A DNA stretch of 64,000 nucleotides from Arcanobacterium sp. (lineage in GTDB: Bacteria > Actinomycetota > Actinomycetes > Actinomycetales > Actinomycetaceae): the NCBI GenBank assembly GCA_022783665.1, contig JALFZJ010000020.1, forward strand, positions 17,478-81,477, given 5' to 3'. The position numbers and the translations under genes are program-made. Under the pieces are notes generated by a model. That model saw only the letters and a list, made by a program, of their open reading frames with translations. It did no database searches and was not told where the DNA came from. Numbering within the stretch: position 1 is the first letter of the stretch; each line of letters starts with the position of its first letter. This document shows, in pieces, positions 29,451 through 37,940 of this stretch.

Positions 29451-30110
29451 ATGGCTACTTCTTTCGCAAATTGTGCGTATTCTCTGCCTCGCAGTGCTGT
29501 ATCTGTGCAAAACGTTCAACAGCAAGGTGGCATGCAGCCTCCTGTGGAGGTGCGTGATTCTCTGAGGCTGGTATCGCCGGACGAGACTGGGTTGGAGGCC
29601 GCTGTAGCTGGCGAGGAAGCTGGTGGCGAGGAGGTTGCTCGCGTAACGGGCAAACGCAGTTCTCCGGTGGCTCTCCACGTCGTAGGAGGTGCCGTTGGAG
29701 GGAGTGCAGCCGCGCGTGATCGAAACGTTGGCGCGGAATCGTTGCGTGAGTTCGGCGGAGCGAAAGAGCGTCGCGGTACGATGAGACGCAAAGACGTGGT
29801 GCGCCCGGATCGCCCTCGTATTCGTTCAGGTGCTGCATTGTTTTCTGTGCAGACACCTGTGTCTGCCCCCGAGGTTGTAGAGTTTAGCCATTATGCAGGC
29901 ACGTGGCGCATTGACGCGTCAGCGCCGGATCGGGCAATCAATCACGCTCGTAGATCCGCTCAGCATACGCCGCCTGTAGCGACTCCCGGATCATTGCTTA
30001 CGGGAGTTGGCGGTGCGGCTATTGGTACATTTATCGTGAAGAGTCTTGCAGCAATGTTCCTTATGGCGAGCACGTTCTTTGCAGGAATTGCACTCGTCGC
30101 GGCACTGTGA
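29451..30110 (+). CDS. SOS-controlled tail-anchored protein, possible division inhibitor
   Basis: This 219-aa protein is not a family I recognise. Residues 1-185 are low-complexity, charged and probably mostly disordered; the only ordered-looking piece is FSHYAGTWRIDA (about 145-156). Residues 190-219 form a hydrophobic segment ending at the C-terminus (GTFIVKSLAAMFLMASTFF), so it looks tail-anchored with the bulk in the cytoplasm. Three LexA boxes lie immediately upstream and GAGGTG is its ribosome-binding site. In other actinobacteria the gene in this place encodes an SOS cell-division suppressor (DivS in Corynebacterium, ChiZ with LysM in mycobacteria). No LysM domain is visible here. A division-checkpoint role is inference from position and regulation. 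Confidence 0.8.
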   Translation: MATSFANCAYSLPRSAVSVQNVQQQGGMQPPVEVRDSLRLVSPDETGLEAAVAGEEAGGEEVARVTGKRSSPVALHVVGGAVGGSAAARDRNVGAESLREFGGAKERRGTMRRKDVVRPDRPRIRSGAALFSVQTPVSAPEVVEFSHYAGTWRIDASAPDRAINHARRSAQHTPPVATPGSLLTGVGGAAIGTFIVKSLAAMFLMASTFFAGIALVAAL

Positions 30111-30199
30111 TTCGAGGCGCACTGCAATACAAGCGGCGATAGAAATAGTCAATGTGCTGCATGAGGTGAAGTATCTCCGTCGCGAGTATACTTCGCAGT

Positions 30200-30697
30200 A
30201 TGCATTGCCCATTTTGTAGACATCCGGATTCACGCGTCATCGATACGCGAACCTCAGATGATGGAAACGTTATTCGCAGGCGACGCGAATGCCCACAGTG
30301 TAAACGCCGGTTTACAACGACGGAGACTGCATCGCTCACGGTGGTGAAACGTTCTGGAGCCACTGAGCAATTCAGCCGAGACAAGATCATTTCCGGTGTA
30401 GGAAAAGCCTGCCAGGGGCGTCCAGTGTCAGAAGATCAGCTGGCTGTGCTCGCGCAGCAGGTTGAGGAAAACATTCGCTCACGTGGAGTATCGCAGATTG
30501 AAGCTCACGAAATTGGCCTCGAGATTCTCGATCCTCTCCGAGAGCTTGACGAAATAGCTTATTTGCGGTTCGCTTCGGTGTATTCGAATTTTGATACTCT
30601 TGAGGATTTTGAGCGTGCAATAGAGGCCTTGCGTCGCGATCACCCGTATCATCAATGTGCCGATCGTGACGTTGTTGAGCGCGGCGCGCTTGGCTGA
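30200..30697 (+). CDS. nrdR: Transcriptional repressor NrdR
   Basis: NrdR senses ATP/dATP and represses ribonucleotide reductase genes. The zinc ribbon uses C3, C6, C31 and C34 (MHCPFC ... RECPQC), followed by an ATP-cone ([19 protein letters not shown]). Length 165 aa. The lexA / SOS gene / nrdR neighbourhood is conserved in actinobacteria. The gene ends inside a strong terminator hairpin. Confidence 0.96.
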   Translation: MHCPFCRHPDSRVIDTRTSDDGNVIRRRRECPQCKRRFTTTETASLTVVKRSGATEQFSRDKIISGVGKACQGRPVSEDQLAVLAQQVEENIRSRGVSQIEAHEIGLEILDPLRELDEIAYLRFASVYSNFDTLEDFERAIEALRRDHPYHQCADRDVVERGALG

Positions 30698-30724
30698 CGA
30701 GCGCGCCGCTGGTATCTCTTTTTG
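30681..30724 (+). terminator. Terminator at the end of nrdR
   Basis: GCGGCGCGC (30681-30689) pairs with GCGCGCCGC (30701-30709); TCTCTTTTT follows. The nrdR stop codon lies in the loop. It separates nrdR from convergent serA. Confidence 0.8.
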
Positions 30725-30726
30725 AG

Positions 30727-31941
30727 TTACGCGTTCGGGCGGTCAAGCACGCGCAGGCGGATATGGGCCTCCGAAGCGCGCAGCTCGTCGAGGGTTTGCG
30801 GCGGAATTTCTGAGGAAAGATCCGTCACCATATACCCGTATTCACCCTCAGTGGCGAGCGACTGATAGGTAATATTGGCTCCTGCTTGGGCGAACAGATG
30901 ATTCACGCGAGCGAGGGCACCGGGCGTATTGCGGTGAATCCAGCCGATACGGTGCAGCACGTCCGTGGAAGGAGCACCACCGAGATTCGGGATATTGACC
31001 GACATTTCGGTTTCACCCTTGCGCCAATAGTTCATCAGCTTATTCGATACGTAGTGCCCGATATCTTCTTGAGCCTCTAGAGTAGAACCGCCGACGTGGG
31101 GAGTCAGAATCACATTCGGTACGCTGCGAAGCACAGACGTGAACTCATCACCATTTTTCTTCGGCTCAGTAGGATAGACGTCAATCCCCGCACCAATAAT
31201 TGACCCGTCGAGCAGCTTTTCTCGCAGTGCGTCAAGGTCAGCCACCTGCCCACGCGCAAGGTTAATGAACACCGAGCCTTTCTTCATCTTGTTGAACATA
31301 TCGCGTGAAAAGAAGCCCTTATTCGCCGGGCGCCCGTCGATATGCAAAGAGACGACGTCTGATACCGCAAGAAGCTCATCAAGGGATTTCGCGCGTTGGG
31401 CGTTGCCAATAGCGAGCTTCTCTGCCACATCATAGAAGATCACCGTCATCCCAAGAGCCTCGGCGACTACTGAGAGCTGTGAACCGATTGAACCGTATCC
31501 GATGATTCCGAGCGTTTTACCGCGTACCTCGCGTGACCCTGCTGCGGACTTTTGCCAGTCGCCGCGCTGGAGACGCGCATTATGCTCAGGCAGGTGGCGA
31601 TACAGAGAAATGAGTTCCGCAATCACCATCTCAACCACAGATCGGGTATTTGAGTATGGCGCATTGAAGACGGGTATTCCGCGTTTGGCTGCAGCATCAA
31701 GATCAATTTGGTTAGTGCCGATGCTGAAGGTGCCAATGAGCTGGAGCTGTGGAGAGTTCTCCATCACGCGCTCGGTGAGGTTCGTCTTTGATCGGATACC
31801 CACCATATCGAAGCCCTGCAAAGCCTCAATGAGATCATCTTCGTCGAGAGAGCCGGGCACGCGCACAACCTCCATACCGTAGCGGTTAAACGTTTCGTCA
31901 GCCGATGTGTGAGGATTCTCCAACAACAGTATTTTGCTCAT
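30727..31941 (-). CDS. serA: D-3-phosphoglycerate dehydrogenase
   Basis: SerA oxidises 3-phosphoglycerate to 3-phosphohydroxypyruvate, the first step of serine synthesis. The NAD motif GIIGYGSIGSQ and the catalytic region INLARGQVADLDAL, IDVYPTEP and LTPHVGGSTLEAQ are intact. A C-terminal ACT domain (about 330-404) marks the roughly 400-aa E. coli-type enzyme, feedback-inhibited by serine, rather than the 530-aa mycobacterial type. The start MSKILLLENP (31941) is preferred over a 12-codon longer frame. Confidence 0.94.
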   Translation of the reverse strand: MSKILLLENPHTSADETFNRYGMEVVRVPGSLDEDDLIEALQGFDMVGIRSKTNLTERVMENSPQLQLIGTFSIGTNQIDLDAAAKRGIPVFNAPYSNTRSVVEMVIAELISLYRHLPEHNARLQRGDWQKSAAGSREVRGKTLGIIGYGSIGSQLSVVAEALGMTVIFYDVAEKLAIGNAQRAKSLDELLAVSDVVSLHIDGRPANKGFFSRDMFNKMKKGSVFINLARGQVADLDALREKLLDGSIIGAGIDVYPTEPKKNGDEFTSVLRSVPNVILTPHVGGSTLEAQEDIGHYVSNKLMNYWRKGETEMSVNIPNLGGAPSTDVLHRIGWIHRNTPGALARVNHLFAQAGANITYQSLATEGEYGYMVTDLSSEIPPQTLDELRASEAHIRLRVLDRPNA

Positions 31942-32006
31942 AGCCTCATTCTCCGCTGCGCACGTGAGCAAAACCAAAAACGTTCACATTGTGAGGTGGA
32001 TACCGG

Positions 32007-34376
32007 TCACATGGCGAACTCGGCAGCATCGTCAGGCTTTCCAATAACCGTTAGCGACTGTGTAGCACGAGTGAGTGCCACATATAAGTCACCAGCTGCC
32101 TGATCGAAAATGGCACGAGGGTCGACGACGATCACAGAGTCGTATTCGAGTCCTTTTGTGTCCTCAGGGCTGAGAAGCTGGAGTTGCGCATCGCCACGAT
32201 CTCCTCGTGAAAACCTGCGGTTGGTAGAAGCGGCAACTCGAGCCATCGGAGCTTCAAGCGTATCGAGCAGTGGCACAGGTGCTATCACACCAATAATGCC
32301 GTTACCTTCACCATAGGCGGCATCGAGTGAAGCTAGCTGCTCACTGACGGCGGAAAGGAGCGCATCTGAGAGATCCTCACCGCTCGTGAATTCTGCCGTC
32401 ACAAACGAGTACGCGTCGCGCACGTCGCGTGCTCCACGAATAGGATGCACCGGCGCGCCAAGCTTCTTCATCACCTCAACAGCCTTCGTTAGTACACTGC
32501 TTGGTGTTCGATAGGATACTGTGAGTTCTTCGACTCGCGCGTTGGATGCGAGTGGGCCGAGAAAACTGCGCCAATCGCCGTCTAAGGAACCGAAGCGGCG
32601 CTGATCTAAATCCCCAACGATCGTCATCGAACGTGACGGATTGCGCCGCAACACCATGCGCCATTCCATAGGGCTCAGCTCTTGAGCCTCATCAATGACG
32701 ACGTGCCCATACGTCCACAGCCGGTCAGCTCGTGCGCGTTCGGCAAGAGTTTCTGCGCTCGTGGCATCGCTTACCTGACGCACAAGATCATCGCTGCGCA
32801 CAATCCCACCGCCGAGGTTCATTGATGCCATAGTGCTTGCAACGTAATGCTCTATCTCCTCGCGCTCTTGCCTGTTATGGAGAGCTTCTTGGCGTTCGGC
32901 CTCGCTCATCAACGGCCCGAGGTGATCAAGTATTTCATCAATGATCGGTATATCACTGGGGGTGATCGGTGCGGTGCGTGGCCGGCTGAGGCGGGCGCGT
33001 TCTTCCGGTGACAGCTCGGGCGCGACTTGAGCGAAAAGATCTGGATGAGAAAACACATGCGCAAGCAGCCATGATGCGCTTGCCGGCAGCCAGTAACGGT
33101 TCACATCGCGTCGTACGTCCGGATCGGAAGCCACGTCGGCCACTATCCATGGGGATGAGTCAATATCGGTGTTTTGCTCAGCTGCTACGCGCTGAGCAAG
33201 CAAACGCACAAGGTATCTGGCATATGTCTCGCGTGCTTCGTTATGGGTCTTTTCGCTCTTTCGTGCGCGATTTTGCGCTTGGATCACGTCGCCACGGGTA
33301 AGGCTTACTTTCACTCCGTTGATTCTGAACGAGTGCGATTGTGTGGGTTTGCGCTCAAGAGAGGTCGTCACGGCACGGCGGGCAATATCCACCCACACCG
33401 TGTGGCCCTTGATCTCACGCACCTCGGCGTCGTCACTTCCGGAGGGCTCAACTCCAGGCACTAGACGATCGATCGTCGAAAAGACGACGTCCGACTCGCC
33501 AAGCGACGGCAACACCTGATCGATGTATCGTAAGAACGCGTTGGACGGCCCGATCACGAGAACGCCCGAGCGTTCGAGGCGCTCGCGATAGGTGTAGAGC
33601 AGATACGCTGCTCGATGCAGGGCCACTGCAGTCTTTCCCGTACCTGGCCCACCTTGTACGACGAGTACTCCCTTATCGGATGCTCTGATAATGCGATCTT
33701 GTTCCGATTGGATCGTTGCCACGATATCGCCCATCTTGCCGTCGCGCGCTGCACTGATGGCAGCCATCAGTGCGCCTTCGCCGGTGAGGTTCAGGTCGTT
33801 CGCGTCGTCGGCGCGGCTTAAGAGTTCGTCTTCGACGCTCATCACCTTACGAAAGCGGGTTTGTATATGACGGCGGCGCACAACATTTCCTGGATGTGCG
33901 GCGGTCGCTTGGTAGAACGGCTCCGATTGGGGTGCGCGCCAGTCGGTGAGCAAAATGTTTTGATCTGAATCGCGCAGGGTGATTCTGCCGATATGTACGG
34001 TTGAGGTGGTATCACTACCTGCTGAACCACTCACTAGGGTAGATTCTTGGGAGTTAGGGGAGTGGGGAAAGCGTAGATCGAGGCGGCCGAGCACGAGGCG
34101 ATCTTCAACATTTCTTAGCCGAAGGAGGGTGTCTTCATAATGGCTGGCGAACGAATCTCGCTCAGATCGTGCGCCGGGAGTGCCTTGAGCGCCACGTGAG
34201 CGTACGTCCGTCAATAGTTTGGTATATTCCTCACGTTCCGAGTCGAGAGCACTGTATGCTGAATCCACAAAGCGTTGTTCTTGAGCGATGGATTGTGTGC
34301 GCGAGTTACCGGCGGCGTGTTGTGCCGAATCGGGCGGCGGTGCCGGTACCGTACTATCTGCATCGCGATGTGTCAC
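32007..34376 (-). CDS. helD: HelD-family RNA polymerase-associated ATPase
   Basis: A 789-aa UvrD-like superfamily 1 ATPase. Walker A is GGPGTGKTAVALHRAAYLL (242-249 core) and Walker B is VVIDEAQELSPMEW; QRRFGSLDGDW, TVSYRTPSSVL and the C-terminal KGLEYDSVIVVD and LYVALTRATQ motifs follow. The N-terminal coiled-coil arm (about 30-100) and VGRLDL/LLTDWRAP region are typical of HelD, which enters RNA polymerase channels and recycles stalled enzyme; actinobacterial HelR is linked to rifampicin tolerance. Start is GTG 34376 with AAGGAG five bases upstream. No rifampicin-associated inverted repeat is seen upstream. Confidence 0.88.
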   Translation of the reverse strand: MTHRDADSTVPAPPPDSAQHAAGNSRTQSIAQEQRFVDSAYSALDSEREEYTKLLTDVRSRGAQGTPGARSERDSFASHYEDTLLRLRNVEDRLVLGRLDLRFPHSPNSQESTLVSGSAGSDTTSTVHIGRITLRDSDQNILLTDWRAPQSEPFYQATAAHPGNVVRRRHIQTRFRKVMSVEDELLSRADDANDLNLTGEGALMAAISAARDGKMGDIVATIQSEQDRIIRASDKGVLVVQGGPGTGKTAVALHRAAYLLYTYRERLERSGVLVIGPSNAFLRYIDQVLPSLGESDVVFSTIDRLVPGVEPSGSDDAEVREIKGHTVWVDIARRAVTTSLERKPTQSHSFRINGVKVSLTRGDVIQAQNRARKSEKTHNEARETYARYLVRLLAQRVAAEQNTDIDSSPWIVADVASDPDVRRDVNRYWLPASASWLLAHVFSHPDLFAQVAPELSPEERARLSRPRTAPITPSDIPIIDEILDHLGPLMSEAERQEALHNRQEREEIEHYVASTMASMNLGGGIVRSDDLVRQVSDATSAETLAERARADRLWTYGHVVIDEAQELSPMEWRMVLRRNPSRSMTIVGDLDQRRFGSLDGDWRSFLGPLASNARVEELTVSYRTPSSVLTKAVEVMKKLGAPVHPIRGARDVRDAYSFVTAEFTSGEDLSDALLSAVSEQLASLDAAYGEGNGIIGVIAPVPLLDTLEAPMARVAASTNRRFSRGDRGDAQLQLLSPEDTKGLEYDSVIVVDPRAIFDQAAGDLYVALTRATQSLTVIGKPDDAAEFAM

Positions 34377-34544
34377 TAGGGCTCCTTCGAAAAACTGTCA
34401 TACTATTATCCTCCATCACTGGTAGGAATGAGAACTGCTCAAGCCAGTGGTGAATACTCTGGGTGGGAATTTCGCGGGTTGCGTGCGGGATTAAAATGCC
34501 TGTTTTGGGCGCTAATCATATATCTGCATAGTGCGGCGCATGAA

Positions 34545-34564
34545 CTCAATTCGCTAGAATTGAG
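34545..34564 (+). promoter_or_regulatory. Dyad over candidate -10 of the PAC2 gene
   Basis: CTCAATTC and GAATTGAG are perfect inverted repeats around GCTA. TAGAAT (34555-34560) within it is a good -10, so the dyad could be an operator. AAGGAG at 34573-34578 serves the gene. Confidence 0.45.
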
Positions 34565-34586
34565 GCGAGCGGAAGGAGAGATATGA

Positions 34587-35303
34587 ATGTATGAGCTGCT
34601 TCGTTATGATCAGCCTCGTGATGGGCTGAAGGTGCCTTATCTGGTGCTCAACTTGCTCGATCCACTCGTCGATGCTGGCGACGTCATGCAGACCATCGAC
34701 TCTACGATTTCCTCCCTTGATGGGGTAGAGCTTGCCAGTTTTGATTCTGATCCGCTCTATGACTATCGGGCGCAGCGCCCGGTTGTGGATTATGAAGACG
34801 GATCTATTGTAGATTTCACCTTGCCTCAGATGCGTCTGATGCTCTACACGGATGTTACTGGCAAGAATTTTCTCTACCTCTGCGGGCATGAACCTGATTT
34901 CAGGTGGTCAGCCGTTGCACGCGAAGTGCTCAACATTATCGACAAATTCGGTGTGGAGCATGTCATTTCCTATGCTGCGATGCCTGCTACTGTGCCGCAT
35001 ACGCGCCCGGCAGATATGCTTATCCGCTCCACACGCCCCATTGATTCTGTAAGTCATGTGAAGGCTTCGATTACTCATTATGGGTCGCTTTCCGATTATG
35101 TGGAATATCTTGTACGAGATAACGAAAAGACGGCGGTGGCAAATCTTCGAGTGCGTGTACCGTTCTATATGGCGCGCGGCCCGTTTCCTTTTGTATCGGG
35201 TGCTCTTGCGGCGTTGAAAATGACGGCCTCGCTCGGCGGGCCAACCTTGCCGCTTGGCGATCTTGAGCAGATCGAAGATCGTCAACTTGCTCAAGGTGTT
35301 TAG
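34587..35303 (+). CDS. PAC2-family protein (frame interrupted by TAG)
   Basis: The 238-aa product matches the PAC2 (proteasome assembly chaperone) superfamily found in actinobacteria: VLNLLDPLVDAGD, a GKNFLYLCGHEPDFRW core and the glycine-rich YMARGPFPFVSGALAAL region. Function in bacteria is not established. The frame ends at TAG 35301-35303, but the same frame then continues open for 110 codons with sequence typical of the C-terminal helical part of these proteins. Either the C-terminal part is lost by a nonsense change, or TAG is read through, or the base is a sequencing error. The PAC2 core itself looks complete. Confidence 0.82.
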   Translation: MYELLRYDQPRDGLKVPYLVLNLLDPLVDAGDVMQTIDSTISSLDGVELASFDSDPLYDYRAQRPVVDYEDGSIVDFTLPQMRLMLYTDVTGKNFLYLCGHEPDFRWSAVAREVLNIIDKFGVEHVISYAAMPATVPHTRPADMLIRSTRPIDSVSHVKASITHYGSLSDYVEYLVRDNEKTAVANLRVRVPFYMARGPFPFVSGALAALKMTASLGGPTLPLGDLEQIEDRQLAQGV

Positions 35304-35633
35304 ATCGCTGCTCAAAGCCCTGAATTTGCCGAACTAGTGCGCAAGCTAGAACGCGACTATGATATGCAGTCTACTGAGCTCGGCTTTGCGCGCACATCTG
35401 ATGACGAGCTCAATATCCCGTCGTCAGATGAAATTGGACGTGCTGCAGAACTCTTCTTGGAGATGCAGGCCGAGAATCCGCTGCAGCGTGCCTTCGGGGA
35501 TGGTTCACACGATGAGTCGCCGTTGGCGAGCAAAGATAAACTTCCTGGGGAGAAGGATTTCAATCTCGGCAGCGTGGCTCCAAGGCGACGCCGTGGACGG
35601 CATGCGCGGCCACGTGATGATGAGCGGCCGTGA
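35304..35633 (+). other. C-terminal continuation of the PAC2 gene after in-frame TAG
   Basis: Directly after the TAG the same frame reads IAAQSPEFAELVRKLERDYD, a helical segment like the C-terminus of actinobacterial PAC2 proteins, then an acidic stretch and a basic tail (RRRRGRHARPRDDERP) to a TGA. A GTG at 35337 could start it separately, but no ribosome-binding site is present. It is therefore best viewed as part of the upstream gene. Confidence 0.7.
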
Positions 35634-35656
35634 TGAGCAGGATGGGGCGGTGAAGC

Positions 35657-36892
35657 ATGTCTCGTGCGCCGCGTGCGAAGAATCTGCGTACGAACTGGGG
35701 AGATGACGACGCCCATACGCCGATACTCCACGTGGATATGGATGCATTTTTTGTGTCGTGCGAGCTACGTGATCGCCCTGAACTGCGTGGGCGTGCCGTG
35801 GCGGTAGGCGGCCAAAGGCGTGGGGTGATTTCAGCCGCGTCCTATGAGGCACGCGAATACGGAGTCAATTCTGCAATGCCAGTGGCTAGGGCGCTTCAAC
35901 TGTGCCCAGAGTTAATCATTTTGCCTGTTGATTCGGCGAAATATCGCGCGGCTTCTAGTGAGGTGATGCGCATTTTGAGGCGGTTCACGCCGGTGGTGGA
36001 GCAGCTTTCTATTGATGAAGCTTTTCTCGATGTGCGTTCCGTGAGGAAAATACACGGGTCGCCCGTCGAGATAGCGCAGCAGATCAGGCATGAGATTCGC
36101 GATCGGATAGGGGTGCCGGCATCTGTGGGTATCGCGTCTACAAAACATCTTGCGAAACTCGCATCTACACATGCCAAACCTGACGGGCTGCTGTTGGTTC
36201 CGGCGTCACGCTCGATCGAATTCTTGCATTCCCTTCCGGTGGGTGCGTTGTGGGGCGTCGGGGAGCGGACGCGTGCGCTCCTTGAGAGCAGAGGATTCCA
36301 GACGGTGGGTGACGTGGCTCGAGCAGGGTGCGAGGCGATGATTGCGATGCTTGGACCCTCGCAAGGAGAGCACTTGAGCAATCTTGCAATGAATATCGAT
36401 CCGCGCGGCGTGGCGACGACGAAGCAAGAGAAGTCAATTTCGCGTGAGCGCACGTTCTTTGAGCCTATCGTTCAGCGCGGTGACGTCGTTCGCGTACTGC
36501 TCGATCACTCGCATGATGTTGCTCGCAGGCTTCGCCAGGAAGGCCTTCAGGCAGCGTCGTTTTCAATCAAAATCCGTGGTGGTGATTTTGCTACGATTCA
36601 ACGTTCTACGACGCTTAATGCTCCCACGGCGCGCGGCCACGACGTATTTGATGCCGTTGTAGCATTGTGGGATACGGTGGAGTTTCCACGTTCAGGGGTG
36701 CGCCTTGTAGGTGTGCGGGCTTCGCAGCTTGTCGATGCGGCCTATGGGCAGCAACTGCCTTTGGGTGACGATGGTAGGCAGGATCGTATTGATGCCGCGG
36801 TGGATGCATTGCGTTCACGTTTTGGGCCGAAGGCCACTCAGCCCGGCACACTGATAGATTCAGTGCAGCACCGGCACTTGGATGGGCAGTAG
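35657..36892 (+). CDS. dinB: DNA polymerase IV (Y-family)
   Basis: DinB is an error-prone translesion polymerase. The palm acids are in HVDMDAFF (D27, D29) and SIDEAF (about 117-122); the little-finger domain is in the C-terminal third. At 411 aa it is a full-length enzyme. No LexA box is found upstream, so it is probably not SOS-regulated here. The terminal QLPLGDDG may be the beta-clamp-binding motif (QLPLG). dinB-DUF3040-mraZ is a conserved actinobacterial order. Confidence 0.95.
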   Translation: MSRAPRAKNLRTNWGDDDAHTPILHVDMDAFFVSCELRDRPELRGRAVAVGGQRRGVISAASYEAREYGVNSAMPVARALQLCPELIILPVDSAKYRAASSEVMRILRRFTPVVEQLSIDEAFLDVRSVRKIHGSPVEIAQQIRHEIRDRIGVPASVGIASTKHLAKLASTHAKPDGLLLVPASRSIEFLHSLPVGALWGVGERTRALLESRGFQTVGDVARAGCEAMIAMLGPSQGEHLSNLAMNIDPRGVATTKQEKSISRERTFFEPIVQRGDVVRVLLDHSHDVARRLRQEGLQAASFSIKIRGGDFATIQRSTTLNAPTARGHDVFDAVVALWDTVEFPRSGVRLVGVRASQLVDAAYGQQLPLGDDGRQDRIDAAVDALRSRFGPKATQPGTLIDSVQHRHLDGQ

Positions 36893-37002
36893 TGGTTGCC
36901 AGTGGCGCGAATTGCTGGCTATCTTTGCGGCGCACCATTAAGTAGTATTGAGTTAAGTAACACTAAGATAGGGCACAGGTGTAGGAAGCGAGGAAGGCTA
37001 CC

Positions 37003-37398
37003 GTGGCACTTTCTGAATATGAGCAGAAGCTTCTCGAAGAACTTGAAGCTCAGCTTAATGATAAAGATCCGAAGTTTGCTGAGGCAGTTGCCTCGCAGGT
37101 GCCTGGTGGGCAGAGGCCAAGCCTTGGTATTTCGCCGAAGAACCTTGTTTGGGGCATTTTGATAGCTCTCCTTGGGCTCGGTATCGCCCTTGTTGCGGTG
37201 AGCTTTGAGCTTGTTTCTGTAGGAGTGCTCGGTGTGATCGTTGTGTTCCTCGGGTTCTGGTATATGACGCGCGGGACTCGCCGTACTACGGTTACTCGCC
37301 AGCGTCGTGCCTCGGTAAAACCGCCTCGATCTGGGGATTTTATGAGTCGCCAGGAAGAACTGTGGCAGCGCCGTAAAGGTGACGGTGGCCGCGTATGA
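37003..37398 (+). CDS. DUF3040 family membrane protein
   Basis: A 131-aa protein beginning MALSEYEQKLLEELEAQL, the family signature, with two closely spaced membrane segments (about 48-68 and 70-90) and a basic C-terminal tail. Function unknown. It lies between dinB and mraZ as in other actinobacteria, suggesting a link with the division cluster. Confidence 0.9.
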   Translation: MALSEYEQKLLEELEAQLNDKDPKFAEAVASQVPGGQRPSLGISPKNLVWGILIALLGLGIALVAVSFELVSVGVLGVIVVFLGFWYMTRGTRRTTVTRQRRASVKPPRSGDFMSRQEELWQRRKGDGGRV

Positions 37399-37597
37399 TC
37401 CACGGCATGGACGCGTATGCGTTGGGCGTACGTAAGAATCCTTCTCTACTGGACTACAGGACGCTAGGGGCATAGCCGCACACGCGCTAGCATAGCGAGA
37501 CTCGAGTGGGAACAAAGAAACTCCATGAGTCAGCTGTGAGAGGCCGAACGAATACCCGCTTTTGACTACATATCCCAAGCTATTTATAAACGGCTAG

Positions 37598-37813
37598 CTA
37601 GATAACCTGCTCTGAGCGCGAATGAGATGCCGCACCAATTATCGGCATCTCATTCGCGCTTTGTGCTGCCTGCGTGGGGCTAGTGCTCCTTGATATGTAG
37701 CTGCTTGTGAGCGTCACAATCTCTATCTCCTTCTGAATTCCGCCTGACGAAGACGGTATCGATTGGCTTATCCGCACCAGAATCGGAAGCAACCTTGAAG
37801 TCTCAAATGTCAC
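37598..37813 (-). CDS. Doubtful small hypothetical protein
   Basis: A 71-residue reverse frame starting GTG at 37813 with GGAGG seven bases upstream (37821-37825), a proper ribosome-binding site. The product is Ser-rich (MTFETSRLLPILVRI...) with no recognised domain, and its 3' part coincides with the long inverted repeat. The only evidence is the start context; it may be chance. Confidence 0.2.
   Translation of the reverse strand: MTFETSRLLPILVRISQSIPSSSGGIQKEIEIVTLTSSYISRSTSPTQAAQSANEMPIIGAASHSRSEQVI
37615..37660 (+). repeat. 18-bp perfect inverted repeat upstream of mraZ
   Basis: The 18 bases 37615-37632 (AGCGCGAATGAGATGCCG) are exactly inverted at 37643-37660 around a 10-nt loop; TTTGTG overlaps its end. 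It is strong enough to act as a terminator for the dinB-DUF3040 transcript, though 217 bp from the DUF3040 stop, or as a protein-binding site. Confidence 0.7.
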
Positions 37814-37878
37814 AATAATCCCTCCACCGCATTTTTGGGCTCGATTACGCTAAAAACTCGAAAGACACAACGAGAATC

Positions 37879-37913
37879 TTGGAAAAGTTGGTGGATCGTG
37901 GGGTAAAGTGGAG
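37879..37913 (+). promoter_or_regulatory. mraZ promoter with three MraZ-type operator repeats
   Basis: TGGTG (37889), TGGGG (37899) and TGGAG (37909) recur at exactly 10-bp intervals, fitting the TGGGN plus 5-nt spacer sites bound by MraZ in E. coli. They overlap a possible promoter, TTGGAA (37879-37884), 19 bp, TAAAGT (37904-37909). MraZ autorepression of the whole division cluster is the likely meaning. Confidence 0.7.
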
Positions 37914-37940
37914 GGACGAGGAGAACGGGGGTGAAGTGTG

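Larger units (their letters stand above)
37399..37878. other. Non-coding gap before mraZ
   Basis: No supportable plus-strand gene. The stretch holds an 18-bp perfect inverted repeat (37615-37660) and one weak reverse-strand frame (37598-37813). The mraZ promoter and operator begin at 37879. Confidence 0.6.

Noticed and set aside
31984..31994. TCACATTGTGA dyad between serA and helD
   Set aside because: Eleven bases only, no promoter positioned over it; such short dyads are expected by chance.
36919..37578. 219-codon reverse frame over the DUF3040 gene
   Set aside because: It is the antisense of a well-supported conserved gene and has no protein-like features.
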